IMG/VR virus record: IMGVR_UViG_3300035099_000053
Coordinates: 1-31,888 of that record
Length of the DNA stretch: 31,888 bases
Reading direction: 5' to 3' (one strand)
DNA from: a virus
Shown here: positions 13,998 through 20,712 of the stretch, piece by piece
Numbering within the stretch: the first letter of the stretch is position 1
Layout of the letters: every line of letters begins with the position of its first letter
Made by a program: the position numbers and the translations under genes
The notes under the pieces: generated by a model
Seen by the model: only the letters and a program-made list of their open reading frames with translations
Database searches by the model: none
Told to the model about the DNA's origin: nothing

Positions 13998-14505
13998 TAT
14001 CATATGGGTTCTCGGATGGAGGCCGGTTAATCCATTCAGACGGAGGTCCAAAAACATGAAAACCATTCGAGTAGTCTACAATGGGATCGAGATGGAGGGG
14101 ACAATTCCCCAAATCTCGAAACTCATCGTTAGCCTTAACCAAAATGCAGTGACCGCACAAAAACCGGCCCCGGCCGCAAGACTTAAAGACAGGAAGGAAT
14201 TGCAGGAAGTCTTTAAGTCTGTCAAGGCGGATAACGCGGAAGACTTCGTCGTTTCCGCGTTAGTAGCCGCGGGTCAACCGATTCATACCGTCTTTAGTGG
14301 TATGAACGAGGTTATCCGTAGCAAATACGGAAAAGACCCGAAAGACGTCATCCGAGTTTCTGTCGATGAAACTGAAACCGGTCATCGCTACATTCGGAAA
14401 GTGACGGTTGGTTCAAGAGAATTGAAAGGCCATTTCAGTAAAGGCGGCCTTACAATTTCTTTGTAAACTTTTCAAACCGGCCTCCATCCGAGGACCTGTA
14501 TGATA
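13998..14505 (+). repeat. 31-bp long-range inverted repeat enclosing an ORF
   Basis: Bases 13998-14028 pair without interruption with 14475-14505: 28 Watson-Crick pairs and three G-U pairs. The inner 18 pairs (left arm CTCGGATGGAGGCCGGTT) are perfect. The enclosed 446 bases contain a ribosome binding site and a 136-codon gene, so the gene occupies the loop of one helix. G-U pairs in place of an exact repeat suggest selection on RNA pairing. Confidence 0.85.
14056..14466 (+). CDS. Unknown protein encoded in a loop of the structured RNA
   Basis: The 136-residue product starts at ATG 14056, nine bases after GGAGG; a longer frame to 13993 would begin inside the helix and is not preferred. It begins MKTIRVVYNGIEMEGTIPQI, a pattern like other small phage proteins, has a Pro/Ala-rich linker near residues 36-42 and ends in GHFSKGGLTISL. 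No family was recognised. The coding sequence is less AT-rich than its neighbours and holds perfect inverted repeats: 12 bp (14179-14190/14209-14220), 10 bp plus 3 (14232-14262), 8 bp (14282-14289/14299-14306), and 6 bp at 14315, 14364 and 14426. It therefore seems to serve as both protein and RNA structure. The alternative is that it is not translated at all. Confidence 0.6.
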   Translation: MKTIRVVYNGIEMEGTIPQISKLIVSLNQNAVTAQKPAPAARLKDRKELQEVFKSVKADNAEDFVVSALVAAGQPIHTVFSGMNEVIRSKYGKDPKDVIRVSVDETETGHRYIRKVTVGSRELKGHFSKGGLTISL

Positions 14506-15122
14506 CAAGGGTAATTGTTTAGGATAGCACTGTATGCTATCCGAACACTTGTTTCTTACCCAGGGCAGAGTACACGTGCAAGTCGTGTAACTATACCCGC
14601 AGTATCTTGCCTCAGGTTTCATGTTACAAGGCAAGATGGGTATAGGTTCAACACTTAGGGACAGGGTTTTGACGTCCCTAAGGTTAAAATGGTAAGAGGC
14701 AAGCGTTCAGCAATAGCCTTAAGTGTGACACTAAACAAGTATCCATACATTCCATGCCAATCTGTAATAGATTGGACGAGAAATTCCTATGTGAATAGGG
14801 ATATTTACATAGAAATTCGGTAGTCTAATCTATAAGCAGACCAGGGCGCGGATGCGCTGGTATAGTGACCGTTCCGCGTTAACAAAAGCGTATTTGGACA
14901 GGGATACTAACTCGGTCTTACGACCGAGCACTATAGAAAAACGTTGACTGTCCTAAGTCGTCCTCCATGAATTCGGAATAGACCGAATAAGGGACTGCTT
15001 CGGGGCGTGAAGCGCGGAAGAAAACCGCGAACGCCGCCCTAAGCTATGTAGTAAAGGCCCAGGGACAGCTATGTCCTGGTTGGGAGATACACTGACTATA
15101 TAGCTTATAAAACCTACTAGCT

Positions 15123-15161
15123 AAAATGGGATGGCTTCATTATTCAAAGCCATCCCATTTT
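15123..15161 (+). terminator. Terminator hairpin ending the structured RNA
   Basis: AAAATGGGATGGCTT (15123-15137) pairs perfectly over 15 bp with 15147-15161, leaving a nine-base loop, and ends in TTTT followed by AATAT. Because the other arm starts with AAAA it could work in both directions. Confidence 0.75.
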
Positions 15162-15165
15162 AATA

Positions 15166-15335
15166 TATGTCCTGGGCATGACAATAAACGGCTTCGCGAT
15201 GGACACATCTCGCGTTAAACTCAAAGTGTCTATATGGGACGGAAGGTAAGGTAGAAGAAAAGAGGAGTGCGATTTCTCTTTCTTTGCCTTACCTTCCAAT
15301 ACCTGAAAAGTTCAAAATGGAAAGAGGTGAGAAAA
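15166..15335 (+). other. Leader region with a long hairpin before the rightward operon
   Basis: No gene or clear promoter is seen here. The main feature is a hairpin at 15241-15297: 11 perfect pairs (GGAAGGTAAGG with 15287-15297) and about ten more inside, with one bulge and a loop of about 11 bases. It ends 38 bases before the first gene and could be an attenuator, a processing site or an mRNA-stabilising stem. Confidence 0.5.
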
Positions 15336-15710
15336 ATGGAAATGGTTAGAGATGTATATAAGAAAATGGCTTTTTTGATCGATGCTCACAAACGTTGTCT
15401 TGAAAAAGATACGGAAGAGGCAAAGGAATGGGCCGATAAACATGCGCAGGCCATTGAAGACTTGCTCCAGGAATTGCCTCATGGTGGTGGAATTGGGAAT
15501 TGGATATTTGATTATGGGCGATCTGATGGCGAAAAGCTAGTACTTTACAATGGGATTACTGTCATGGATAACAATGGATGTGGAACAAAAACAAGATATT
15601 TTCAAGTCATTGTCAAAGGCAGTTTAATGTTTGGTATTGCTATCCACATCATTGGTAATTTCGGAAAAGACCAAGATGTCAAAGAGTATCTTTATCAGAT
15701 CCTACAATGA
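15336..15710 (+). CDS. Conserved phage protein of unknown function
   Basis: The 124-residue product starts at ATG 15336 behind AGAGGTGAG. It has a helical N-terminus and then LPHGGGIGNWIFDYGRSDGE, a long beta segment and KDQDVKEYLYQIL at the end. The LPxGxGx pattern followed by an aromatic beta region is recurrent in a phage family that I know only as hypothetical. First gene of the rightward operon. Confidence 0.6.
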   Translation: MEMVRDVYKKMAFLIDAHKRCLEKDTEEAKEWADKHAQAIEDLLQELPHGGGIGNWIFDYGRSDGEKLVLYNGITVMDNNGCGTKTRYFQVIVKGSLMFGIAIHIIGNFGKDQDVKEYLYQILQ

Positions 15711-15722
15711 AAGGAGGCCAAA

Positions 15723-15932
15723 ATGAAGGCATATCATAAGGCTTGTAATTCCAATAGGTTAAATAAAAGTTTCCTCATCGCAGGCAAACGTATTCTTTCG
15801 GTCACAAGATGCCTTAATTGTGGACGCCTAGTAGAAGACTGGGAAATCGCGCGCCCTAGTTTCCGGTTCGATGCCTGTGTTTCAAAACTCATGTCTGGTA
15901 AGAAGGTGTTCGACTTACAAAAAATTCTATAA
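15723..15932 (+). CDS. Small Cys-containing protein
   Basis: A 69-residue product with a strong AAGGAGG ahead of its start. CLNCGRLV in the middle and single cysteines elsewhere may form a partial metal site. It begins MKAYHKACNSNRLNKSFLIA. Function unknown. Confidence 0.5.
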   Translation: MKAYHKACNSNRLNKSFLIAGKRILSVTRCLNCGRLVEDWEIARPSFRFDACVSKLMSGKKVFDLQKIL

Positions 15933-15943
15933 AGGAGATACTC

Positions 15944-16108
15944 ATGAACGCCAGACAAACATTCAAAACGTTATGGAAATACAATAAATGGGAAGCCATT
16001 AGATTCTTCTTTCCCTTGCATATCTATAAGGGTCAATTGTTCATTATGCTGCCTCACTGGTATAATGGACATTTTAGCATGACAAGCATAAATAAAATGA
16101 AAGAGTAA
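15944..16108 (+). CDS. 54-residue hypothetical protein
   Basis: AAAGGAGATACTC precedes ATG 15944. The product is basic and aromatic (TLWKYNKWEAIRFFFPLHIY) with a HWYNGHFSM segment. It has no recognisable domain. Tight spacing to both neighbours supports it as an operon gene. Confidence 0.45.
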   Translation: MNARQTFKTLWKYNKWEAIRFFFPLHIYKGQLFIMLPHWYNGHFSMTSINKMKE

Positions 16109-16120
16109 AAGAGAGTAAAT

Positions 16121-16288
16121 ATGTATTTAGTCCCAAATAAAACTTGTAAACGCAAAGCACTTCTGCGCCTTATCTCAGCATGTCCAATTGTCGAAAAAGT
16201 AAAGCGTAAGTATAAGCTATATCAGTTGCCAAATGGCAATTTTATCAAAATAGAACGATGTAAAAAAGTAACTTTATTGCTAAAATGA
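16121..16288 (+). CDS. 55-residue basic protein
   Basis: ATG 16121 follows GAGAGTAAAT. The product is highly basic with three cysteines (KTCKRKALLRL at the start, IERCKKVTLLLK at the end) and no known motif. Its stop overlaps the ribosome binding site of the next gene. Confidence 0.45.
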   Translation: MYLVPNKTCKRKALLRLISACPIVEKVKRKYKLYQLPNGNFIKIERCKKVTLLLK

Positions 16289-16300
16289 AAGGAGAGAAAA

Positions 16301-16486
16301 ATGAAAGAGCCCGATTTCCCTGAATTCTATGATTTACCGCCAGGAACAATAATAAATGGGAGGTTTGTGAAATTAGAGAATAGAGAAGACTATCCTTTTG
16401 CGGATTGCGTAGTGGACATTCGGAGTGGAAAAATTATCCATTTCACAAAAATACCGAAGATTGAAGAAGAAGAGAAGAAAAAATAG
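16301..16486 (+). CDS. 61-residue hypothetical protein
   Basis: AAAGGAGAGAAAA precedes the start. The product has a proline-rich N-terminus (MKEPDFPEFYDLPPGT), then a beta-hairpin-like DCVVDIRSGKIIHF and an acidic/lysine tail. No family recognised. Confidence 0.5.
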   Translation: MKEPDFPEFYDLPPGTIINGRFVKLENREDYPFADCVVDIRSGKIIHFTKIPKIEEEEKKK

Positions 16487-16511
16487 ACGAAAGATAACTC
16501 ATGAAAATGCT

Positions 16512-16988
16512 ATGCAAATCAGAACAAAAGCCATTATATTGAGTTCATTTTTCTTTTTACTTGTCCTAAGCAGCGCAATAGGACAAGATTTTTACCTTTG
16601 CACTCGTGTAATTGACGGCGATACTATTATTGTTAGCATAAATGGTAAGCAGGAAAGGGTTAGACTTATTGGAGTAGATACTCCGGAAACCGTCCATCCT
16701 AACAAACTGGTAGAATATTTTGGCAAAGAAGCCTCTGAATTTACAAAAAAGATGGTTGAAGGAAAAAGGGTAAGGCTTGAATATGATTGGCAAAAACGAG
16801 ATAGATATGGCCGGCTTTTAGCTTATGTCTACCTTAAAGACGGAACGTTCTTAAATGCGGAGATTATAAAACAAGGATACGGTTTTGCATATACAAGATT
16901 TCCGTTTAAGTATCTTGAAGAATTTAGGCAATACGAAAAAGATGCAAGAGAAAATGAGAAGGGACTATGGAAAAATAGGAAAGGATAA
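16512..16988 (+). CDS. Exported staphylococcal-nuclease-type nuclease
   Basis: The 158-residue enzyme has a signal peptide (AIILSSFFFLLVLSSAIG) and a complete SNase fold: VIDGDTI at 33-39, RLIGVDTPE with Arg51, Asp56 and Glu59, and RDRYGRLLAY with Arg101 in the place of catalytic Arg87. It would cut DNA or RNA outside the cytoplasm with calcium, perhaps to degrade competing DNA or nucleic acids from lysed cells. The longer open frame to 16425 overlaps the upstream gene and would bury the signal sequence, so ATG 16512 is preferred although its ribosome binding site is weak. Confidence 0.85.
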   Translation: MQIRTKAIILSSFFFLLVLSSAIGQDFYLCTRVIDGDTIIVSINGKQERVRLIGVDTPETVHPNKLVEYFGKEASEFTKKMVEGKRVRLEYDWQKRDRYGRLLAYVYLKDGTFLNAEIIKQGYGFAYTRFPFKYLEEFRQYEKDARENEKGLWKNRKG

Positions 16989-16991
16989 ATC

Positions 16992-17147
16992 ATGAAAATG
17001 CGATTAGACTTATCTGATTTAGACAATAAAACAACAGATAAAGAATATTGGCAAGATTGGTGGAAAAGCGCGAAAAGGAAATTACTTCTTTTAGTTGAAT
17101 TTCTTATAGTTGTGGCCTGCATTAGGGCCTGCTTATTAATATTTTGA
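16992..17147 (+). CDS. 51-residue tail-anchored protein
   Basis: A charged N-terminal half (DLSDLDNKTTDKEYWQDWW) is followed by one membrane helix at the C-terminus (LLLLVEFLIVVACIRACLLI). The start lies three bases after the nuclease stop with GGATAAATC ahead. It could sit in the membrane with its N-terminus inside. Function unknown. Confidence 0.5.
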   Translation: MKMRLDLSDLDNKTTDKEYWQDWWKSAKRKLLLLVEFLIVVACIRACLLIF

Positions 17148-17158
17148 AGGGAGGACAT

Positions 17159-17251
17159 ATGGACATAGGACTTGCAATAGGATTATGGTTCGTTGCTTTT
17201 TTGTTGGGAGCAATTGTAGCGCTTATTTTAGTAAGGGGAGGTAAACCATGA
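17159..17251 (+). CDS. 30-residue membrane peptide
   Basis: A GGAGGAC lies just ahead of ATG 17159 and the stop overlaps the next start (ATGA). The product is one membrane helix (LAIGLWFVAFLLGAIVALIL) with a basic end. Very short, but the signals around it are good. Confidence 0.45.
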   Translation: MDIGLAIGLWFVAFLLGAIVALILVRGGKP

Positions 17252-17610
17252 TAATTAAAAATGCAGCGCCAATCGATCTTGAGGAGGCCTTGAGTAGGGT
17301 CAATCTGAAATATGGGAATAACATTGTATGGAATCGGAAACCTGAACCAATAGGTAGACGATTTCGATGTACATTGAGAGTTATATCCTCTCGTGGGCCT
17401 GGACATCGCATTGGTTTTACAGGACGTCATCTTATATCAGCTTGCTGGCATGTTCATGGCGATTTCTTCGATGCGTTATTTGACATTAACCCCAATATTG
17501 TTATAGTAAGTCGCGGCAAAGAGATAACACGCGCCACAAATTGGGAAGACTATAACGTAGGGTCACTATTGTACCCGATGTATGCAAGTGAAGCCTGCGA
17601 GTGCCATTAA
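17248..17610 (+). CDS. Conserved phage protein with ACWHVHGDFF motif
   Basis: The 120-residue product carries RFRCTLRVISSRGPGHRIG and SACWHVHGDFFDALF, then GSLLYPMYASEACECH. I recall this combination from a phage protein family without a known function. The His and Cys residues (CWHVH, CECH) suggest a metal site. AGGGGAGGTAAACC is the ribosome binding site. Confidence 0.6.
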   Translation: MIIKNAAPIDLEEALSRVNLKYGNNIVWNRKPEPIGRRFRCTLRVISSRGPGHRIGFTGRHLISACWHVHGDFFDALFDINPNIVIVSRGKEITRATNWEDYNVGSLLYPMYASEACECH

Positions 17611-17622
17611 AGAGGAAGGGCA

Positions 17623-17805
17623 ATGCTACGACTAGCAACCAATACCAAAGACGCCACGATAGAATGTTTAGGAACTATCCATAGGATTGTTTGTCCTCGC
17701 TGTCAACCAAATGTGTTCAAATGGTGTAAGGATTGCACAAAAATAGTGGGTTACGAGAGAGTTATAAAAAACTTAAGCAACGAACTGTGGGCATCGGGAA
17801 ATTGA
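17623..17805 (+). CDS. Zinc-finger miniprotein
   Basis: A 60-residue product with CPRCQPNVFKWCKDC, a four-cysteine zinc knuckle, after a short beta region. AGAGGAAGGGCA precedes the ATG. Its end overlaps no gene; the GIY-YIG gene follows 11 bases later. Function unknown. Confidence 0.5.
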   Translation: MLRLATNTKDATIECLGTIHRIVCPRCQPNVFKWCKDCTKIVGYERVIKNLSNELWASGN

Positions 17806-17816
17806 AGGGAAAACTG

Positions 17817-18074
17817 ATGGTTTATTTACTACATTTCAATAGGAAACTACATCATGCCGGCCATTATTTGGGGGCCACAGCTAATTTAGATAGAAGGATC
17901 AGGCAGCACAGAGGCGGAACAAGCAGTGCCTGCCTAATGCGGGCTATCTATAAGGCCGGCATTGGATTTGAATTAGTCAGAACCTGGACTGGAGATTTCG
18001 AGTTAGAACGGCAATTGAAGAGACGTAAGAATAACAGTAAGTTATGTCCTATTTGTCAAAATGGGAAGGGATAA
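17817..18074 (+). CDS. GIY-YIG nuclease domain protein
   Basis: The 85-residue product is a minimal GIY-YIG domain: VYLLHF and HYLGAT stand for the GIY and YIG strands, ANLDRRIRQHRGG gives the catalytic arginine, and ELERQLKRRKNN the metal-binding glutamate. A CPIC ends the domain, as in many phage versions. It may cut branched or flap DNA. There is no DNA-binding extension, so it is not clearly a homing enzyme. ATG 17817 is preferred to the longer frame at 17733, which lies inside the upstream gene. Confidence 0.8.
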   Translation: MVYLLHFNRKLHHAGHYLGATANLDRRIRQHRGGTSSACLMRAIYKAGIGFELVRTWTGDFELERQLKRRKNNSKLCPICQNGKG

Positions 18075-18076
18075 AA

Positions 18077-18364
18077 ATGACGCGAGTTGTTCATTGTAAA
18101 AGAGAATCTTATGATGTTTATATTGGACGGCCTAGTAAATGGGGCAATCCATTCCGAATTGGCATTGATGGAAATAGGAATGAAGTTATTGAGAAATATA
18201 GGCAGTATATCCAGCGACGCCCTGATCTGCTCCGGGATCTTAAGGAATTAAAAGACAAAACTTTAGGTTGTTGGTGCAAACCAAAAGCATGTCATGGAGA
18301 TGTTTTGGTAGAATTAATAAATGCGGGAGATCTAAATGACCATGGAAAAACCAGAGCAAACTGA
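18077..18364 (+). CDS. DUF4326 family protein
   Basis: The 95-residue product shows both signature blocks of DUF4326: YIGRPSKWGNPF and LGCWCKPKACHGDVL, the latter with a Cys-Cys-His cluster. The family is common in phages and its biochemical role is not established. GGGAAGGGATAAAA precedes the ATG, and an earlier in-frame start at 18044 would overlap the GIY-YIG gene. Confidence 0.8.
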   Translation: MTRVVHCKRESYDVYIGRPSKWGNPFRIGIDGNRNEVIEKYRQYIQRRPDLLRDLKELKDKTLGCWCKPKACHGDVLVELINAGDLNDHGKTRAN

Positions 18365-18413
18365 GCAACGGGAAGGCATATTACAAGCAGCCAGGCGCCT
18401 CCATTCACCATAA
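18336..18413 (+). CDS. Possible 25-residue peptide
   Basis: An ATG at 18336 follows GCGGGAGATCTAA and opens 25 codons (MTMEKPEQTEQREGILQAAR at the start), overlapping the DUF4326 end. It fills part of an otherwise empty 104-base gap. Evidence is only the ribosome binding site and spacing. Confidence 0.25.
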   Translation: MTMEKPEQTEQREGILQAARRLHSP

Positions 18414-18468
18414 AGAAGATGATATTTTGACTCTTACGACAGAAATATAACAAGAAGGGGAAAGTAAA

Positions 18469-18678
18469 ATGCAAAGGTTCGATTACATCTGGGTTTCTAC
18501 ACGCGAATGGACTGGGGCCTTTAGCTTAAATGAGCTGGGCTTTATAACTGAAACCCCACCCATCGCTTACTGGGCAAAGGGTATGCATTATCATAATCTT
18601 TTAGCTAACTTACAGGAAGCTAATCAACTAGTCGATTGGAACATACGCTACAAGGAGGAAAGAAATGAGAAAATATGA
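18469..18678 (+). CDS. 69-residue hypothetical protein
   Basis: AAGAAGGGGAAAGTAAA precedes the start. The product is aromatic and mixed in charge (FDYIWVSTREWTGAFSLNEL) without a known motif. It overlaps the next gene by 14 bases. Confidence 0.45.
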   Translation: MQRFDYIWVSTREWTGAFSLNELGFITETPPIAYWAKGMHYHNLLANLQEANQLVDWNIRYKEERNEKI

Positions 18679-18952
18679 AATAGAAGAACTTAAATGGTTT
18701 GATCTTGTTCGAGAGTATTCAAAGAGACATCCAGATAAGTATTGTGTTTTCCTAGAAACAGCGAATCTTAGCTTTGATCAGGAAGAAAGGTTAAAAAAAT
18801 GCGTTGGTCTACGCTATTTCTTTAGTTATTGTATCCTCCTTCTCTTTTCTTCAGACAAGGCGGTTGACTGGGTGAACCGCCATCATGAGGAAAAATTGGG
18901 AGCGTATGCCGTCTGTATCAGAGATGGCGAAATCTTAGCTGAGAACACATAG
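18665..18952 (+). CDS. 95-residue hypothetical protein
   Basis: Starts behind AAGGAGGAAAGA. The sequence is helical with a hydrophobic block (YFFSYCILLLFSS) and a C-terminal GAYAVCIRDGEIL that reads like a beta-hairpin. No family recognised. Confidence 0.5.
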   Translation: MRKYEIEELKWFDLVREYSKRHPDKYCVFLETANLSFDQEERLKKCVGLRYFFSYCILLLFSSDKAVDWVNRHHEEKLGAYAVCIRDGEILAENT

Positions 18953-18961
18953 GAGGACAAC

Positions 18962-19216
18962 ATGGAGTCTTACGAGTTACTCGCGAAAGCTCTGTCCCAT
19001 CCTAGAGTTACGCCGCTTACTATTGCAGCGGGAATTGTTGTATGGGGAATGAGTATTACTCAGGAAGTCCTACTTAAGAAAGGAACAAAGGAAGAACTGG
19101 CGATGTTTGCTAACTTATCTGAACTCTACCGTTTTTATAGAAGGTTCAAAGTTGTAGAAGTTTCAGAGAAAACAATGAAACACATGGAGGCTACGCACCA
19201 ACTGGCCGATGTATAG
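18962..19216 (+). CDS. 84-residue hypothetical protein
   Basis: AGGAGGACAAC precedes the ATG. The product has a hydrophobic stretch (LTIAAGIVVWGMSI) followed by charged helices. No domain recognised. Confidence 0.5.
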   Translation: MESYELLAKALSHPRVTPLTIAAGIVVWGMSITQEVLLKKGTKEELAMFANLSELYRFYRRFKVVEVSEKTMKHMEATHQLADV

Positions 19217-19259
19217 AGGAAAGGCGCATGAAAATTTAAGAAAGGAAAAAGTAAATACT

Positions 19260-19502
19260 ATGGAAACAACTAAAAATACTGAACTAACCTCAAATGGGAC
19301 AACAGGGAAAATGGGTTATGGGAAATTAGGTGTCCGGAAAACTTATGGAGAGAAACCTACATTTGTGCTCTTCGATGAACACGGGATACCGAAAGACATT
19401 AGTTTTGATCTTACTGAATGGCTTGCACCAAGATTGGGACATCGAATAGATGTTCTCATTGTTGGCAATATCTTTAGAATTTACGATGAAGGAGATGAAT
19501 AA
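19260..19502 (+). CDS. 80-residue hypothetical protein
   Basis: Start ATG 19260 is behind GAAAGGAAAAAG; the longer reading to 19209 is in frame but overlaps the upstream gene. A Thr/Lys/Gly-rich N-terminus leads to a beta-rich end (PTFVLFDEHGIPKDISF). It overlaps the next start by one base. Confidence 0.45.
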   Translation: METTKNTELTSNGTTGKMGYGKLGVRKTYGEKPTFVLFDEHGIPKDISFDLTEWLAPRLGHRIDVLIVGNIFRIYDEGDE

Positions 19503-19666
19503 TGTTTATTAAAGGACAATTAGTTCGGCACAAATTGACGGGAGATGTATTTATTGTCATCACAGAATCGGGACTTGCGGAGGAAATAGTATGCAAGGGA
19601 AAAGATTATAATGTATACTATTTCCAGCCCGAAGAGTTGGAACTAGTGCTAGCCACGGACGAATAA
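19502..19666 (+). CDS. 54-residue beta-type protein
   Basis: The frame shares one base with the upstream stop (TAATG). The product GQLVRHKLTGDVFIVITESG followed by FQPEELELV looks like a small SH3-like barrel, a pattern seen in many phage miniproteins. Function unknown. Confidence 0.5.
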   Translation: MFIKGQLVRHKLTGDVFIVITESGLAEEIVCKGKDYNVYYFQPEELELVLATDE

Positions 19667-19667
19667 A

Positions 19668-20033
19668 ATGAAAAGAATAATAGTCATCATAATTATCAGT
19701 TTAATCTTTACAGTACCCATTTGCTCATTTGCCCAAACAATCTCACTAACATTACCAGAAACTGAAGTAATGTTAGTCAAAAATAAAATGGAATGGGCGA
19801 AACTATGCAGAGAATACTTTCCTCATGATAACCCGGCCATCATTACGGGAATGGCCATAATGAAATATTATTCTTTTACAAAGAGAAAATATATTATAGC
19901 TATTCCATATTGGAAAGGTTCCTTTGAATACTTCTATCAGATTGAAGCAGTATTAGGACATGAAGCAATGCATATCTTGGATTACCATAATGGAATCACT
20001 TTCGACCCGGACCATAGAATGCTTATGCCATAA
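19668..20033 (+). CDS. Exported HExxH zinc-peptidase-like protein
   Basis: The 121-residue product has a signal peptide (RIIVIIIISLIFTVPICSFA, cut before QTISL) and the zinc motif GHEAMHILDYH near residues 97-107, i.e. HExxH with further His after it. A third ligand could be His116 in DPDHRML. If active it is a small exported zinc protease acting outside the cytoplasm. With the SNase and the HtrA-like enzyme it makes a third exported hydrolase in the window. Confidence 0.65.
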   Translation: MKRIIVIIIISLIFTVPICSFAQTISLTLPETEVMLVKNKMEWAKLCREYFPHDNPAIITGMAIMKYYSFTKRKYIIAIPYWKGSFEYFYQIEAVLGHEAMHILDYHNGITFDPDHRMLMP

Positions 20034-20045
20034 GAGGATAATAAA

Positions 20046-20309
20046 ATGAGAGGAAAATATTTTGAGGAATCACAAGAAAATCCAGTAGAGGAGATATTTA
20101 TTGATTTTGACAAACACGAAGCATTTATAGAGTTAGGCGCAGCTAAGTCTCCTATACATCTCGGAATGGCATTGATTGATTTTGGCAACTTCCTAATGAA
20201 AATGCCTTTTCCTGAATTTGTGAGATATGCTAGCTATAATGAAGGAGAGATGGCGTCCGACTATCATTGGGAAGAAATTATTGCTAAAAAAGGAGAGCAG
20301 CATGTATAG
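20046..20309 (+). CDS. 87-residue hypothetical protein
   Basis: AAGAGGATAATAAA precedes the start. An acidic protein (ENPVEEIFIDFDKHEAF) with a hydrophobic helix (HLGMALIDFGNFLMKM) in the middle. No family recognised. Overlaps the next gene by eight bases. Confidence 0.5.
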   Translation: MRGKYFEESQENPVEEIFIDFDKHEAFIELGAAKSPIHLGMALIDFGNFLMKMPFPEFVRYASYNEGEMASDYHWEEIIAKKGEQHV

Positions 20310-20511
20310 AGGATACGCGGATCTCTGCCCTTTAGATCACACAAAGGGCGGAATTCCCACTAGCAATCAAGTCAAAAATCGTCAAGCCCTGATTGTGATT
20401 GACCGCAACAAGGATATTCCTGAAGATATAATGGGAGAAGTTGCGCGATTAATGTATGATTTACTTGACGGAAAGATTGACACAATCACTATTGACGCAA
20501 GGAGAAACTAA
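20302..20511 (+). CDS. 69-residue hypothetical protein
   Basis: Start ATG 20302 is behind AAAGGAGAGCAGC. The product starts MYRGYADLCPLDHTKGG and continues as an alpha/beta pattern (QALIVIDRNKDIPEDIMGEV). A longer in-frame start at 20227 lies inside the upstream gene. Function unknown. Confidence 0.5.
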   Translation: MYRGYADLCPLDHTKGGIPTSNQVKNRQALIVIDRNKDIPEDIMGEVARLMYDLLDGKIDTITIDARRN

Positions 20512-20514
20512 ACT

Positions 20515-20712
20515 ATGATTAAAATATTTGGGAGTGACGAACCAATCGAATTTATTGTGAATCTGGAACTACAAATATTTACGGTTACTTACATAGACTT
20601 TGACCCCATCAAGTCTAAAGCAAAGGAACGCCGAGCCAAGCGTCGGATGAACGGGGCAAAGTATGTACAATCTCTATCAAATGAGGATATGACATGGATG
20701 ACCAAATTGTAA
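20515..20712 (+). CDS. 65-residue hypothetical protein
   Basis: Four bases after the preceding stop, with GCAAGGAGAAACTAAACT ahead. Beta-rich N-terminus and a basic middle (KSKAKERRAKRRMNGAKYV). Overlaps the next gene by 19 bases. No family recognised. Confidence 0.45.
   Translation: MIKIFGSDEPIEFIVNLELQIFTVTYIDFDPIKSKAKERRAKRRMNGAKYVQSLSNEDMTWMTKL

Larger units (their letters stand above)
13700..15165 (+). ncRNA. Candidate giant structured RNA with nested ORF
   Basis: Between promoter P2 and a 15-bp terminator hairpin lies about 1.47 kb in which most of the sequence can be assigned to helices. Examples: a 12-bp stem 13741-13752/13763-13774 (one G-U); CCGC+TGCCTTG 13824-13856; GACTATCC 13895-13902/13919-13926; the 31-bp helix 13998-14028/14475-14505; GGATAGCA 14522-14529/14535-14542 inside GGGTAA 14509-14514/14556-14561; nested 8 and 9 bp stems 14591-14645; 9 bp 14654-14662/14674-14682; 7 bp 14757-14763/14769-14775; 11 bp with a GGGA (GNRA) loop 14787-14812; CTCGGTC with a UUAC loop 14911-14928 inside GGACAG 14896-14901/14948-14953; nested stems 14990-15040; 12 bp 15041-15052/15095-15106. 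Style and phage setting resemble GOLLD and ROOL RNAs, but no known consensus was identified and the strand follows from promoter and terminator. Confidence 0.7.

Noticed and set aside
13662-14160. Minus-strand frames across the promoter and structured RNA
   Set aside because: They cross promoter P2 and the paired arms, have no ribosome binding site and low-quality protein sequence.
13700-15165. Group I or group II intron
   Set aside because: No interrupted gene flanks the block, the nested ORF is not a homing endonuclease or reverse transcriptase, and no intron core motif was recognised.
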